Of a stretch of 64,000 nt of DNA, positions 16,241 through 24,912 are shown piece after piece. Position numbers and translations under genes: made by a program. The notes beneath the pieces are model-generated. The model was not told the origin of the DNA and did not search any database. It worked only from the letters and a program-made list of their open reading frames with translations. Numbering within the stretch: position 1 is the first letter of the stretch; the number at the start of each line of letters is the position of its first letter. The stretch covers positions 62,001-126,000 of the forward strand of contig NZ_FUXC01000004.1 in assembly GCF_900167025.1 (NCBI RefSeq), read 5' to 3'. The DNA comes from Treponema berlinense (GTDB taxonomy: Bacteria; Spirochaetota; Spirochaetia; Treponematales; Treponemataceae).

Positions 16241-18241
16241 ATGAGAAAATTCAAGGTAGTTGCTCCTTACGAGCCAAGCGGCGATCAGGGACAGGCAATA
16301 GAAAAATTAAGCGAAGGTTTTTTGCGTGGCGACAGGTACCAGACGTTAAAGGGTGTTACTGGTTCTGGAAAAACCTTTACCATGGCAAAAATAATCGAAA
16401 AAGTTCAGCGTCCGACTCTCATCATCTCGCACAACAAGACGCTTTCTGCCCAGCTTTACCGAGAATTCAAATCTTTCTTTCCAGAAAATGCAGTCGAATA
16501 TTTTGTTTCTTATTACGATTATTACCAGCCAGAAGCATACGTTCCTGCACGGGATTTGTATATAGAAAAAGATGCCGACGTAAACAAAGAAATTGACCAG
16601 CTTCGCCTAAAAGCTACATATTCCCTTATGGAAAGGCGCGATGTGATTGTTGTAGCTACAGTCAGCTGCATTTACGGTCTTGGTATGCCTGACCTCTACA
16701 AAGAAATGCGTGTTCATATCGAAAAAGGTGAAATTTTTGATACGAGAAAATTTGAACGGCAGATGACTTCAATTCAATACCAGCGAAACGATATGGTTTT
16801 AGAACGCGGAAATTTTCGTGTCAGAGGCGATGTAATCGAAGTTTTTCCGCCATATATGGAAACCGACACCGCATACAGAATCGAACTTGATTTTGACGAA
16901 ATTTCTTCAATAAAGCGTTTTAATGTTCTCACCCGCGAAATCGAAGAAGAATTGGACGAAATGCAATTTTATCCGTCAAAGCACTTCGTAGTACCGCAGG
17001 ATGCGCTTTTTAAGGCTACAGACAGGATTCTCGAAGAAATGGCTGAACAGGTCAAAAAATTCCAGATTGAACAAAAACCTCTCGAGGCAGAAAGGATAAA
17101 AAGCAGGACAACATACGACGTAGAAATGATGAAAGAAATGGGCTACTGTTCTGGAATTGAAAATTACTCAGGCCCGATTTCCGGCAGAAAACGAGGCGAA
17201 CCGCCGGCAACTCTCCTGCATTATTTTCCAGACGACTTTTTGTGTCTGATTGACGAAGCCCACGTTACAGTTCCGCAAATTGGAGCTATGTACGAAGGCG
17301 ACAGAAGCCGAAAACAAAATCTTATAGACTTCGGGTTCCGCCTGCCTTCTGCCCTCGACAACCGCCCTCTAAAATTTGACGAGTTTGAAAAAAAACTGAA
17401 TCAAGTCATTTACGTAACCGCAACTCCGCGCAAAGAAGAAATAAAACAGTCAACCCAAGTTGTAGAACAGTTGATCCGCCCAACTGGACTTTTGGATCCA
17501 ATAATCGAAGTCCGCCCGAGCGAAGGTCAAATGGAAGACATTTACAACGAAGTAAAAAAACGCATTGAAAAACACGAGCGGAGCCTTATTCTTACGCTGA
17601 CAAAAAAAATGGCAGAGGATTTGACGGACTATCTTCTTGGACTGAATTTAAAAGTAAAATATATTCACTCGGAAATCGACACTTTTGAGCGTGTTGAAAT
17701 TCTAAAAAGCCTTAGATTGGGCGAAATCGACGTTTTAATCGGTATCAATCTTCTGCGCGAAGGAATCGACCTTCCAGAAGTAAGTTTTATCGCAATTCTC
17801 GACGCAGACAAAATCGGCTTCCTGCGCTCGACAACATCTTTAATCCAGATTGTAGGGCGCGCAGCCCGCAACGAAAACGGAATGGTCGTAATGTACGCAG
17901 ATGCAATCACGCCGGCTATAAAAGAAACCGTAGAAGAAACAAAACGCCGCCGTGCAATCCAGCAAAAATATAACGAAGAGCACGGAATTACGCCTCACAC
18001 CGTAAGCAAGGCTGTTCAAGACATACTCGTGCGTCAACAAAAAGATGCCGAAGAAAACGAAAAAATGCAGCTCGAAGTTCTAAAAAAGAACGCAAACCTG
18101 TTCGACCCGAAACAGCGCAAAAAACTGATCGAAGCCCTGAAAAAAGAAATGAGCGATTGTGCCGACCGGCTTGAATACGAACAGGCAGCCGCAATCCGCG
18201 ATCAAATACAGGAAATCGAGGCAACTTACGGCAAAAAATAG
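16241..18241 (+). CDS. uvrB: Excinuclease ABC subunit B
   Basis: UvrB is the damage-verifying helicase-like subunit of nucleotide-excision repair. The 666-residue length is normal. Walker A is GVTGSGKT at residues 38-45; the beta-hairpin that clamps DNA is YYDYYQPEAYVP; motif II DEAH is in CLIDEAHVTVPQ; motif VI is QIVGRAARNENG. The UVR motif that binds UvrC closes the protein (KKLIEALKKEMSDCADRLEYEQAAAIRDQI). No ribosome site separates the -10 (16229-16234) from the ATG, so the transcript should be leaderless. Confidence 0.98.
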   Translation: MRKFKVVAPYEPSGDQGQAIEKLSEGFLRGDRYQTLKGVTGSGKTFTMAKIIEKVQRPTLIISHNKTLSAQLYREFKSFFPENAVEYFVSYYDYYQPEAYVPARDLYIEKDADVNKEIDQLRLKATYSLMERRDVIVVATVSCIYGLGMPDLYKEMRVHIEKGEIFDTRKFERQMTSIQYQRNDMVLERGNFRVRGDVIEVFPPYMETDTAYRIELDFDEISSIKRFNVLTREIEEELDEMQFYPSKHFVVPQDALFKATDRILEEMAEQVKKFQIEQKPLEAERIKSRTTYDVEMMKEMGYCSGIENYSGPISGRKRGEPPATLLHYFPDDFLCLIDEAHVTVPQIGAMYEGDRSRKQNLIDFGFRLPSALDNRPLKFDEFEKKLNQVIYVTATPRKEEIKQSTQVVEQLIRPTGLLDPIIEVRPSEGQMEDIYNEVKKRIEKHERSLILTLTKKMAEDLTDYLLGLNLKVKYIHSEIDTFERVEILKSLRLGEIDVLIGINLLREGIDLPEVSFIAILDADKIGFLRSTTSLIQIVGRAARNENGMVVMYADAITPAIKETVEETKRRRAIQQKYNEEHGITPHTVSKAVQDILVRQQKDAEENEKMQLEVLKKNANLFDPKQRKKLIEALKKEMSDCADRLEYEQAAAIRDQIQEIEATYGKK

Positions 18242-18305
18242 AACTTAACAAAAACGTGCGCAGCCGGCATTCAAATTTGGGCTTGGCTGGCGCACACAAA
18301 AGTTC
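18241..18305 (+). other. Long imperfect inverted repeat after uvrB
   Basis: The outer arms GAACTT and AAGTTC enclose inner arms GTGCGCAGCC (18256-18265) and GGCTGGCGCAC (18285-18295). It begins on the last base of the uvrB stop codon. There is no T tract, so it is a 3'-end structure rather than a standard terminator; it does not share the branched-repeat core. Confidence 0.55.
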
Positions 18306-18313
18306 TCTGGACA

Positions 18314-18344
18314 TAAAAAAAAACCGGCCCACGAAGAACCGGTT
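18314..18344 (-). terminator. Terminator of rpmB
   Basis: On the minus strand AACCGG (18344-18339) and CCGGTT (18327-18322) form the stem and a run of eight or more T follows. Confidence 0.85.
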
Positions 18345-18363
18345 ATTCAGAAAGATTCAATAA

Positions 18364-18594
18364 TTATTCAGCTTTTGGTGCACCAGCATTTGCAGGAACA
18401 ACATTGATTTTCTTTGTTACAAAACCACTGCGAAGACAGCGAGTGCAAACGTTCAAAGTACGTGTTGTACCAGCGATTTCTGTCTTTACTTTAAGGAGAT
18501 TTGGTCTCCAAGTGCGGCGTGTGTGGTTGTATGATTTAGAAACTTTGTTACCTGTCATTGAACCTTTCAAGCAAACATCACAAACTCTTGACAT
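18364..18594 (-). CDS. rpmB: 50S ribosomal protein L28
   Basis: The 76-residue protein has the L28 pattern: SRVCDVCLKGSMTGNKVSKSYNHTRRTWRPNL, then a C-terminal CTRCLRSG. The CxxC pairs at residues 5-8 and 52-55 mark it as the zinc-binding form. GAGG lies about 12 bp before the ATG, and a near-consensus promoter is at 18637-18665. It is a single-gene unit with its own terminator. Confidence 0.97.
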   Translation of the reverse strand: MSRVCDVCLKGSMTGNKVSKSYNHTRRTWRPNLLKVKTEIAGTTRTLNVCTRCLRSGFVTKKINVVPANAGAPKAE

Positions 18595-18636
18595 AATATA
18601 TACCTACCTCAAAATCAATTCAACGTGAGTTTCATT

Positions 18637-18665
18637 ATTTTAAGAAATTCTTCCGCTTATGTCAA
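18637..18665 (-). promoter_or_regulatory. Strong sigma-70 promoter of rpmB
   Basis: TTGACA (18665-18660), 17-bp spacer, TAAAAT (18642-18637) on the minus strand. It predicts a leader of about 36 nt containing the ribosome site. Confidence 0.8.
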
Positions 18666-18773
18666 TTCAAAATACTAATTTTATGCCAAATTTATGCGTT
18701 AATTTGTCCAAAAATCAGTTTTTTTGTATCGATTCCGAAGCGCATTAGTTTCTCTTACAAAAAGACAAAACTC

Positions 18774-19706
18774 TCACTTACAATCCAGTTCAAGACCGTC
18801 AAACGCAGGACTGACAGTTCCGCCATTTTCAACAATTTTTTGCAGATTAGTAAATTCCGGCAGTTTTTTATCAATATAATCCTGAATTTCTCCGTGCAAA
18901 AAGTCGTGGGAAAGATGAGTAAACCAGGTATGCACAGCTCCAATTTTATCTGCATAAAAAAGCGCCTGATCAAAATTATTGTGCGAAGAATGTTTATCTG
19001 CACGAAGAGCGTCGATTACAAGATGATCAAGGATTCCGTCTGAGCAGGCATTTTTTACCCGGTTTAAGGAATTTTCGCTTATAAAATTGCAGTCGGTCAG
19101 ATAAGCAATTGAATGTTTTTTTCCATTTAGTTTTTTAGAAAAAATCCAGCCTGTCGTTTTTATGCAGCCATGCTCCATCGGAACAGGAACAACGCAAAGT
19201 TCTCCAAGTTCAAGCGGATTTTTTTCGCTGTACGAATCAACATCTATTATGTTTAGTTTTGGAGTTCCGCCGCCTTTTTCATGAGTCATAAAAATATAAT
19301 GAAAATTTGTCTTAACGCATTTTTCAGAATCTGAACTCATGTACATTGCAAGGCCTTTTCCGGCAGTTTCTGGAAATTTTTTGGAAAGTCTTTCATCGCA
19401 GTTCATTGCGCTGGAGTTTTTGTGGCTAAAAATTCTTAAATCGTCAATTCCGTGAATATGGTCTGCGTGAGGATGTGTAAGGAAAACCGCATCAAGTTTG
19501 CAAAGATTTATACGGAGAGCCTGTTCCCGAAAATCCGGGCCGACATCAATAAGAAAATTTCTGTCGCCTGAGACATCTTTTATAGAAAGAAGCGCGCTCG
19601 CTCTGAGCCGATTGTCTTTTTTGTCGCCAGACTTACAAACTTTGCAATTACAGGCAATTACAGGCACGCCATGGCTTGTTCCTGATCCCAAAACCGTCAG
19701 TTTCAT
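18774..19706 (-). CDS. MBL-fold metal-dependent hydrolase, PhnP-like (COG1235)
   Basis: The 310-residue protein starts MKLTVLGSGTSHGVPVIACNCKVC, the start of PhnP-type MBL phosphodiesterases, including the CNCKVC cysteines. The metal motif HxHxDH is in FLTHPHADHIHGIDD. Later ligands are in PMEHGCIKTTGW, YLTDCNFI and HLSHDF. In other bacteria PhnP cleaves cyclic phosphodiesters, but the substrate of this group is often unknown. No ribosome site is present; a near-consensus promoter ends 8 bp before the ATG. Confidence 0.85.
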   Translation of the reverse strand: MKLTVLGSGTSHGVPVIACNCKVCKSGDKKDNRLRASALLSIKDVSGDRNFLIDVGPDFREQALRINLCKLDAVFLTHPHADHIHGIDDLRIFSHKNSSAMNCDERLSKKFPETAGKGLAMYMSSDSEKCVKTNFHYIFMTHEKGGGTPKLNIIDVDSYSEKNPLELGELCVVPVPMEHGCIKTTGWIFSKKLNGKKHSIAYLTDCNFISENSLNRVKNACSDGILDHLVIDALRADKHSSHNNFDQALFYADKIGAVHTWFTHLSHDFLHGEIQDYIDKKLPEFTNLQKIVENGGTVSPAFDGLELDCK

Positions 19707-19714
19707 ATAAAAAG

Positions 19715-19743
19715 ATTTTAGTTAAAACAAGGTTTTCTGTCAA
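19715..19743 (-). promoter_or_regulatory. Leaderless promoter of the PhnP-like gene
   Basis: TTGACA (19743-19738), 17-bp spacer, TAAAAT (19720-19715). This is the best promoter match among the leaderless set; the predicted start is 2 nt before the ATG at 19706. Confidence 0.78.
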
Positions 19744-19766
19744 AACACTACATCTAGCGTAAATTA

Positions 19767-19796
19767 TTGACCACAGCCGCCTTGAAGTGCTAGTAT
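19767..19796 (+). promoter_or_regulatory. Predicted promoter of prs
   Basis: TTGACC (19767-19772), 18-bp spacer, TAGTAT (19791-19796). The leader is about 30 nt and includes GGGAGA before the ATG. Confidence 0.55.
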
Positions 19797-19832
19797 TAGT
19801 GTACATCAATCACATTTTTATGGGAGAATAAA

Positions 19833-21098
19833 ATGCCTTATTCAGAACCAACCAACCTGGGTGTAATCGCATGTCCAGGCGGTGCTGCATTTGCGGACGA
19901 AGTAATCACTCACCTTCGTCACATGTACAAACATCGTTTTACATTAAAAAACGACGTAATTTCTAAACGATATACTTTAGACAAAGACAAACTGATTAAG
20001 GACATCAACTTTCGCAACGACATGGTAACTTCTGACCTTGTTGTACGCGGAGCAATCGACAAATACCGTGCGCCAGACTTTAAAATCAACACTGCTTTTA
20101 CCTGGTTTGCAAACGGTGAAATCAAAGCAGAATTGATGGATTCTGTCCGTGGAAAAGATATCTACATTTTTCAGGATGCAGAAAACCACCAGCCAATCGA
20201 AATGAACGGCGGAAAGAACGTTGTTACATTCTCTGTAAACGACCACGTAATGACCCTTCTCGTAACAATCGATGCTGTCCAGCAGGCTGGAGCAAAATCA
20301 ATCACTCTTGTACTTCCGGCATTTCCTTACAGCCGCCAGCACAAAAAGAAGGGCCGCGAAGGTCTTACAGCAGCGCTTCTCTGCCACATCTACGAAATGC
20401 GTGGAGTTGACCGCGTAATTACTCTCGACATTCACTCTCGCGAAATTGTAAACGCATTCAATACAACACATCTCGAAAACCTCCATGCTTCTTATCAGGT
20501 TATCCGCGAACTTACAAAAGTTGTAAACCTTTCTGGTCCAGACAAAGAAGATTTAGTTGTAGTAAGTCCTGACACAGGCGCAATCGACCGCAACAAATTC
20601 TATGCGACAGGCTTAAAAGTTCCACTCGCAATGATTTACAAAGAGCGCGATTATTCTGTCGTAACGCAGAATGCAAAACAGACAAACATTAAAAGCGTTA
20701 AACTTCTTGGCGACGTTAAAGGAAAAGTTGCCTTCCTTGCAGACGATATGCTCGGAACAGGTGGAACACTCCTTAAAGCAATGCAGTTCTTGCAGGAACA
20801 GGGCGCAACAAAGGTAATCGCCGCAATTTCGCTTCCGTTCTTTACAGGAAATGCAATTGAACTGTTCGACGAAGCTTATAAAAACGGCCAGTTCTACCGC
20901 ATAATCGGAACAAATGCCGTTTACCATCCGGAATTAAAAGAAAAAGAATGGTTTATAAGCACCAATGTTTCTGGTCTTTTTGCGAATGTAATTACAAGAA
21001 TTCATCACAACCAGAGCTTGAGCGATCTTCTGGACAACAGAACGATTATCGACAAGCTGATTAAAAAGTCTGACGATACTGAAGAAACCCAGGCATAA
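19833..21098 (+). CDS. prs: Ribose-phosphate pyrophosphokinase, long form
   Basis: PRPP synthetase converts ribose 5-phosphate and ATP to PRPP for nucleotide, His/Trp and NAD synthesis. The 421 residues exceed the usual 310-320. Motifs are present but variant: FANGEIKAEL for FSDGE, FPYSRQHKKKGREGLTA for the ATP-binding YxRQDRK region, TLDIHS for TVDLHA, and the PRPP loop FLADDMLGTGGT where the usual sequence is VDDMIDTGGT. The extra length is at the N-terminus and near residues 95-125. GGGAGA precedes the ATG. It stands alone with its own promoter and terminator. Confidence 0.92.
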   Translation: MPYSEPTNLGVIACPGGAAFADEVITHLRHMYKHRFTLKNDVISKRYTLDKDKLIKDINFRNDMVTSDLVVRGAIDKYRAPDFKINTAFTWFANGEIKAELMDSVRGKDIYIFQDAENHQPIEMNGGKNVVTFSVNDHVMTLLVTIDAVQQAGAKSITLVLPAFPYSRQHKKKGREGLTAALLCHIYEMRGVDRVITLDIHSREIVNAFNTTHLENLHASYQVIRELTKVVNLSGPDKEDLVVVSPDTGAIDRNKFYATGLKVPLAMIYKERDYSVVTQNAKQTNIKSVKLLGDVKGKVAFLADDMLGTGGTLLKAMQFLQEQGATKVIAAISLPFFTGNAIELFDEAYKNGQFYRIIGTNAVYHPELKEKEWFISTNVSGLFANVITRIHHNQSLSDLLDNRTIIDKLIKKSDDTEETQA

Positions 21099-21115
21099 AT
21101 AAAAAAATTATTAAA

Positions 21116-21158
21116 AACTGTCTGACAGGCAATGTCCTTTTCAGGCAGTTTTTTTTTG
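21116..21158 (+). terminator. Terminator of prs
   Basis: AACTGTCTG (21116-21124) pairs with CAGGCAGTT (21142-21150), with one mismatch, and a run of T follows. Confidence 0.8.
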
Positions 21159-21220
21159 CAAAAATGGCAAATCTCCACAAATTGTTGTAAAATAAAAATA
21201 AGCCTCGAAGCTAAAAAATT

Positions 21221-21333
21221 CGGACAAGGGGCTGGAGGGGCGGCAAAGCCGTTCCGAAAAACTGGCGGCTGAGCCGGTTTTTTGGAATAAAACCCCGCAA
21301 GACCCGGTTTTTGCGGCAGCAAAAATGGCCCCG
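21221..21333 (-). repeat. Branched-hairpin repeat, copy 3 (GGGGCCA end type)
   Basis: Read on the minus strand: the closing end GGGGCCA; first hairpin TTTTTGC-TGCC-GCAAAAA; inner stems GGG/CCC and GGGG/CCCC; a compound hairpin with arms TTCCAAAAAAC and GTTTTTCGGAA around CGGC-TCA-GCCG; then CGGC-TTT-GCCG and the end CCCTTGTCCG. It lies just upstream of the ribosome site of the FGGY kinase gene. Confidence 0.8.
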
Positions 21334-21354
21334 ACAAAAAAATTGGAGATTTTT

Positions 21355-22617
21355 ATGAAAGATGCTATTCTTTGTGTTGATATTGGAACTTCTTCGTTAA
21401 AAGCGGCTCTTATGCCGGATTCGCCAAAAAGCATTGCCTATGCACGCGCGAATTTTACGGAAAAAGACGAATCGAAAATTGCACGGGAATGGGTCGGGGC
21501 GTTAAAACAGGCTGTCGAAGAATTAAAGCAAAAATCTCCGGACACTGGAATTGAAGCAATCTGTATTTCTGGCAACGGACCGACGGTTGTAAGCAACAAC
21601 GGGCTGACGCTTCTCTGGTCTAAAAATGCGCCAACTTCCGTTTCTGACAAAAAATCAATATGGATTCCGCGGCTGGACGCCTTTAGAAAACTCCACACTC
21701 ACCACTGGTACGAATCAGACAAGATTTTTGGGACTCCAGAATACCTGATTTACCGTCTGACAGGAAACGCCGTAACAATCCTGCCGGAAGAACGTTTTAG
21801 AGAAATTTACTGGACTGAAGAACAGCTCAAGGCAGAAGGTTTTTCTGACGACGAAATAAAAAAACTGCCTCCATTTGTAAAACCTGGAACTCTCGCCGGA
21901 AAAATTACTAAGCAGGCAGCCGAAGAAACAGGTCTTCTTGAGGGAACATTGGTTTTTTGCGGCGCGCCTGATTTTGTCGTTGCGCTGATTGGAACAGACA
22001 CCCTCGACACCGGCATGCTATGCGACCGTTCAGGTTCAAGCGAGGGACTGAATCTCTGCACTCCTATTCCGCTAAATTCGCCAAATATCCGCACAATGCC
22101 GTCGATTATTCCGGGAATGTGGAATGCGGCGGTAATTATTCCAGATACAGGAAGCAGGTTTGCAATTTTTAAGCAAAAGGTTGAAGATGAATTAAAAACA
22201 AAAATTACGCACAAAAAACTCGTTGCGCAGATTGTAGACACTCCGACTCTTGAAAATCCGCAGATTTTGACGGACGAACAAAAAAAAGAAGGGCTTGCGA
22301 TTATTCACGATGTAACTCACCAGCTTTGGGCGGCCCTCAACATTCTAAAAAAAGCCTCGGAAGAAGCAGGCCTTCCACAGCCGAGAAGCATTACCGTAAC
22401 CGGCGGCCAGGCTCTGAACGAAAAATGGACCCAGATAAAATGCGACACTCTCTGCGTTCCGTTTGTTGTGACTGAGTGCGTGGATGCGGAACTTGCAGGC
22501 GACAACATTCTTGCAAGAATTTCGCTCGGTTATTACGACTCGATAGAAGAAGCGGCTTTTGTCCTTGTAAAAAAATCGCACATTTATACTCCGGCTATGC
22601 CTGCTGACCACGCGTAA
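21355..22617 (+). CDS. FGGY-family carbohydrate kinase
   Basis: The 420-residue protein starts MKDAILCVDIGTSSLKAAL; the DIGTSSLK stretch is the phosphate-1 motif of the FGGY/ribokinase-like actin fold. EAICISGNGPTVV is the second strand, FCGAPDFVVALIGTDTLDTG and DRSGSSEGLN the hinge region, and ITVTGGQALNEKWTQIKCD the adenosine motif. Members phosphorylate xylulose, glycerol, gluconate and others; the substrate cannot be told. GGAG 9 bp before 21355 decides the start; an upstream in-frame ATG at 21325 lies in repeat copy 3. A HAD phosphatase gene follows 17 bp later, probably as part of one operon. Confidence 0.87.
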   Translation: MKDAILCVDIGTSSLKAALMPDSPKSIAYARANFTEKDESKIAREWVGALKQAVEELKQKSPDTGIEAICISGNGPTVVSNNGLTLLWSKNAPTSVSDKKSIWIPRLDAFRKLHTHHWYESDKIFGTPEYLIYRLTGNAVTILPEERFREIYWTEEQLKAEGFSDDEIKKLPPFVKPGTLAGKITKQAAEETGLLEGTLVFCGAPDFVVALIGTDTLDTGMLCDRSGSSEGLNLCTPIPLNSPNIRTMPSIIPGMWNAAVIIPDTGSRFAIFKQKVEDELKTKITHKKLVAQIVDTPTLENPQILTDEQKKEGLAIIHDVTHQLWAALNILKKASEEAGLPQPRSITVTGGQALNEKWTQIKCDTLCVPFVVTECVDAELAGDNILARISLGYYDSIEEAAFVLVKKSHIYTPAMPADHA

Positions 22618-22634
22618 ACAGACGCCGCATTTTA

Positions 22635-23294
22635 ATGAAGATTTATTTTATTCCAGAAAAAGTCCGCGTCCTGATTTTTGATGTAGATTCCACGCTATAT
22701 ACAAATCCTGAGTACGCAAATGAGCAGATTGACGGTCAAATCCGGCATTTTGCCCAAATACGAAAAATTTCTGCTGACGAAGCGCGCAGGCTTTTTTCTG
22801 ATTTTAGAAAAAATTGGGCGCAAACGCATTCCGGACAAAAAATCAGCCTTGGAAACCTTCTTACTCATTTTGGAATTTCGATTGAAGAAAGCATTTTGTG
22901 GAGAAAAAAACTTATAAATCCTTCTGAATTTTTAAAACCAGACGCAAGGCTTTTTAAAACTCTTTCCGACTTAAAAGAAAAATTTTATCTTATCTGCGTA
23001 ACAAACAATCCTGTTCTGACAGCAAGAAAAACCCTCGAAGCGCTGGGAATTTCCGGGCTTATTCCGGAAATCATCGGTCTTGATACAACTCTCAAATCAA
23101 AACCTGCCAGAGAGATTTTTGAGCTTGCTGCAAAAACCGCAGGAACAGCACTTAACACAAAAATAAAATTTGAAGAATGCATAAGCATTGGAGACCGTTA
23201 CGATATTGACCTTGATTTGCCGTTAAAACTTGGAATGGGCGCAATCCTTGTTGACGGCGTAAAAGACGTTTATTTGCTTCCAGAAGTTTTGTAA
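22635..23294 (+). CDS. HAD-superfamily hydrolase, pyrimidine 5'-nucleotidase-like
   Basis: The 219-residue protein has HAD motif I LIFDVDSTLY, motif II ICVTNNP, motif III Lys in LKSKPAREIF, and motif IV ISIGDRYDIDLDLPLKLGMG. The four-helix cap between residues about 25 and 95 and the length match the SDT1/YjjG-type nucleotidase group. The substrate is likely a small phosphomonoester. No good ribosome site precedes the ATG, 17 bp after the kinase stop, so translation may be coupled. Confidence 0.82.
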   Translation: MKIYFIPEKVRVLIFDVDSTLYTNPEYANEQIDGQIRHFAQIRKISADEARRLFSDFRKNWAQTHSGQKISLGNLLTHFGISIEESILWRKKLINPSEFLKPDARLFKTLSDLKEKFYLICVTNNPVLTARKTLEALGISGLIPEIIGLDTTLKSKPAREIFELAAKTAGTALNTKIKFEECISIGDRYDIDLDLPLKLGMGAILVDGVKDVYLLPEVL

Positions 23295-23354
23295 TATAAT
23301 TATATTGTGTTATAATCTGTACTGGTTTTAAGAAAAAAATTCTACGGAAATTCT

Positions 23355-24194
23355 ATGGAAATCGAAACATTTAAAGACAGAATAAACCTCACAAACAATG
23401 GAAAACTTCAGATTTTTTTCATCGGAACTGGAAGCGCCTTTAACAAAGTCGATTTTCAGAACAACCTGCTTGTAATAAAAGGCCAGGACCATGTTTTGAT
23501 TGACTGCGGAACTTTATTTTCTTACGCCTTAAAAACGTACAACACTCCGCTCACAAAAATCCGCACGATTTTGCCGACGCACTCACATTCTGACCACATT
23601 GGCGGCCTTGAAGAAATTGCCTACACAAATTTCTATGTGACAAGACAAAAGCCTTCGCTTATTGTTCCAGATTTTTACAAAAAAACTCTTTGGGAAAAAA
23701 GCCTGGCCGGAGCCTGCTCTTACGGCGAGGAAAAAGGAATAGACAATTTTTTTACTTTTGACGATTATTTTAAGCAAATCTGTCCAGTTGAATTAAAAAA
23801 CACTCCGCGTCCGGTTTACGAGGCAAATGCAGGTTCCATAAACTTAAAACTCTTAAGGACAAGACATATTCTTTGCCCAAATGCAGACTGGAACAAAATT
23901 TTTTATTCTGTCGGAGTTTTAATAGATGACAGGATTTTCTTTAGCGGAGATACAAAATTTGACCGTCCAATGCTAGACTGGATTGAACAGACTTATAAAC
24001 CGGAATGTATTTTTCATGAATGCATTTTCTTTGAGAGTCCTGTTCATTCTTCTTACGATGAGCTTTTAACGCTTCCAGAAGAAATGCGCAAAAAAATGTT
24101 TCTCTGCCACTACGGCGAAAACCACAGGGAATTTTTACCTCAAGATGACGGTTTTGCAGGTTTTGCAGAACGAGGTCTTTATTATACTTTTTAG
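23355..24194 (+). CDS. MBL-fold metallohydrolase, RNase Z-like
   Basis: The 279-residue protein has the MBL motif ILPTHSHSDHIGGLEE, an early GTGSAFN loop, and later ligands in FFSGDTKFD and FLCHYGE. It resembles the RNase Z/phosphodiesterase branch of the family. No exosite arm for tRNA is evident, so a tRNA 3'-processing role is not supported. A TATAAT at about 23311 gives a short leader. It is the last protein gene before the tRNA. Confidence 0.8.
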   Translation: MEIETFKDRINLTNNGKLQIFFIGTGSAFNKVDFQNNLLVIKGQDHVLIDCGTLFSYALKTYNTPLTKIRTILPTHSHSDHIGGLEEIAYTNFYVTRQKPSLIVPDFYKKTLWEKSLAGACSYGEEKGIDNFFTFDDYFKQICPVELKNTPRPVYEANAGSINLKLLRTRHILCPNADWNKIFYSVGVLIDDRIFFSGDTKFDRPMLDWIEQTYKPECIFHECIFFESPVHSSYDELLTLPEEMRKKMFLCHYGENHREFLPQDDGFAGFAERGLYYTF

Positions 24195-24210
24195 AAAAAG
24201 CGCGCGGCAT

Positions 24211-24239
24211 TTGAAAAAATCTTTGTTTTTTGTTAGAAT
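24211..24239 (+). promoter_or_regulatory. Promoter of tRNA-Arg
   Basis: TTGAAA (24211-24216), 17-bp spacer, extended -10 TGT-TAGAAT (hexamer 24234-24239). The start point falls about 4 nt before the tRNA. Confidence 0.7.
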
Positions 24240-24249
24240 TAGACCATTC

Positions 24250-24323
24250 GACTCTGTAGCTCAGCTGGATAGAGCATCCGCCTCCTAAGCGGAAGGTCGC
24301 GCGTTCGACTCGCGTTGGAGTCA
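24250..24323 (+). tRNA. tRNA-Arg, anticodon CCT
   Basis: The cloverleaf can be drawn fully: acceptor GACTCTG/TGGAGTC, D arm with AGCTCAGCTGGATAGAGC, anticodon stem TCCGC/GCGGA around CTCCTAA (anticodon CCT, reading AGG), short variable loop, and T arm GCGCG-TTCGACT-CGCGT. The discriminator is A and CCA is not encoded, so it must be added after transcription. Confidence 0.95.
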
Positions 24324-24331
24324 TAAAAAAA

Positions 24332-24425
24332 GCGCCAGGAACACGGAGGGCGGCGCAGCCGGTGCAAAGCACCGAGGGCACCGAAGCCCGCAGTACTCCG
24401 ACCCGCAAAAGCGGGTGGCGCCCAA
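24332..24425 (-). repeat. Branched-hairpin repeat, copy 4 (GCGCC end type)
   Basis: On the minus strand: closing arms GCGCC and GGCGC; first hairpin ACCCGC-TTTT-GCGGGT; inner stems GGAGTAC with GTGTTCC, and GGGC with GCCC; terminal hairpins CGGTGC-TTT-GCACCG and GGC-TGC-GCC. It fills the gap between the tRNA and the next stop codon (2 bp from it). It may also serve as the 3' end of the tRNA transcript. Confidence 0.78.
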
Positions 24426-24427
24426 AA

Positions 24428-24820
24428 TTAGTTCTTGCAGAAAAGAATCGAGCCTAAAACTACCAGATGTCCTGCAAAATTCCAGAGCCATTTCATAAAG
24501 TTGTGGAAATTTCCGTCGATAAAATCGCTCAAGACAATTGCAACAATCCAGACAATCATAATAATGAGCATCAGAATGCTTTTAAACTTTCCGAGACTAC
24601 CGATAAAAAGTTCAAGAACAAGATAAATTCCTGCAAGAAGTTCAATTATTGAAAAAACAATTACCGCAATGTTTTCTGCACTGCCGCTAAACACGCTTTT
24701 TAGAGAGTTAATTCCAAAATCTCCGCCGCCCTGCAAGCCCCAAATACCGCCGACAGCCAGCAAAAGACCAAGCGAAAGCTGAATAATCAACTTTTCAACC
24801 GAAAAACTTTTTTTTGCCAT
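24428..24820 (-). CDS. Small integral membrane protein of unknown function
   Basis: The 130-residue protein has four hydrophobic spans, at about residues 12-29, 50-70, 78-99 and 110-128, joined by short loops. GGDFGINSLKSVF lies between spans one and two and SDFIDGNFHNFMKWLW between three and four. No family is recognised; charged residues are few and no catalytic motif is seen. GGAGG precedes the ATG. It stands alone. Confidence 0.72.
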   Translation of the reverse strand: MAKKSFSVEKLIIQLSLGLLLAVGGIWGLQGGGDFGINSLKSVFSGSAENIAVIVFSIIELLAGIYLVLELFIGSLGKFKSILMLIIMIVWIVAIVLSDFIDGNFHNFMKWLWNFAGHLVVLGSILFCKN

Positions 24821-24912
24821 AATTTAATTCCTCCAAACATTTTTAAAATGTTTTTCTAATATAAAATTATAGCACACAAAAATTCGATTTTAAACTTTGG
24901 ATTTTAAAAGTT

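Noticed and set aside
21325-21354. Upstream ATG for the FGGY kinase
   Set aside because: It lies within repeat copy 3 and has no ribosome site, whereas 21355 has GGAG at the right distance and gives the family start.
23941-24408. 155-residue frame across the tRNA and repeat copy 4
   Set aside because: It crosses a tRNA gene and a structured repeat on the wrong strand; not coding.
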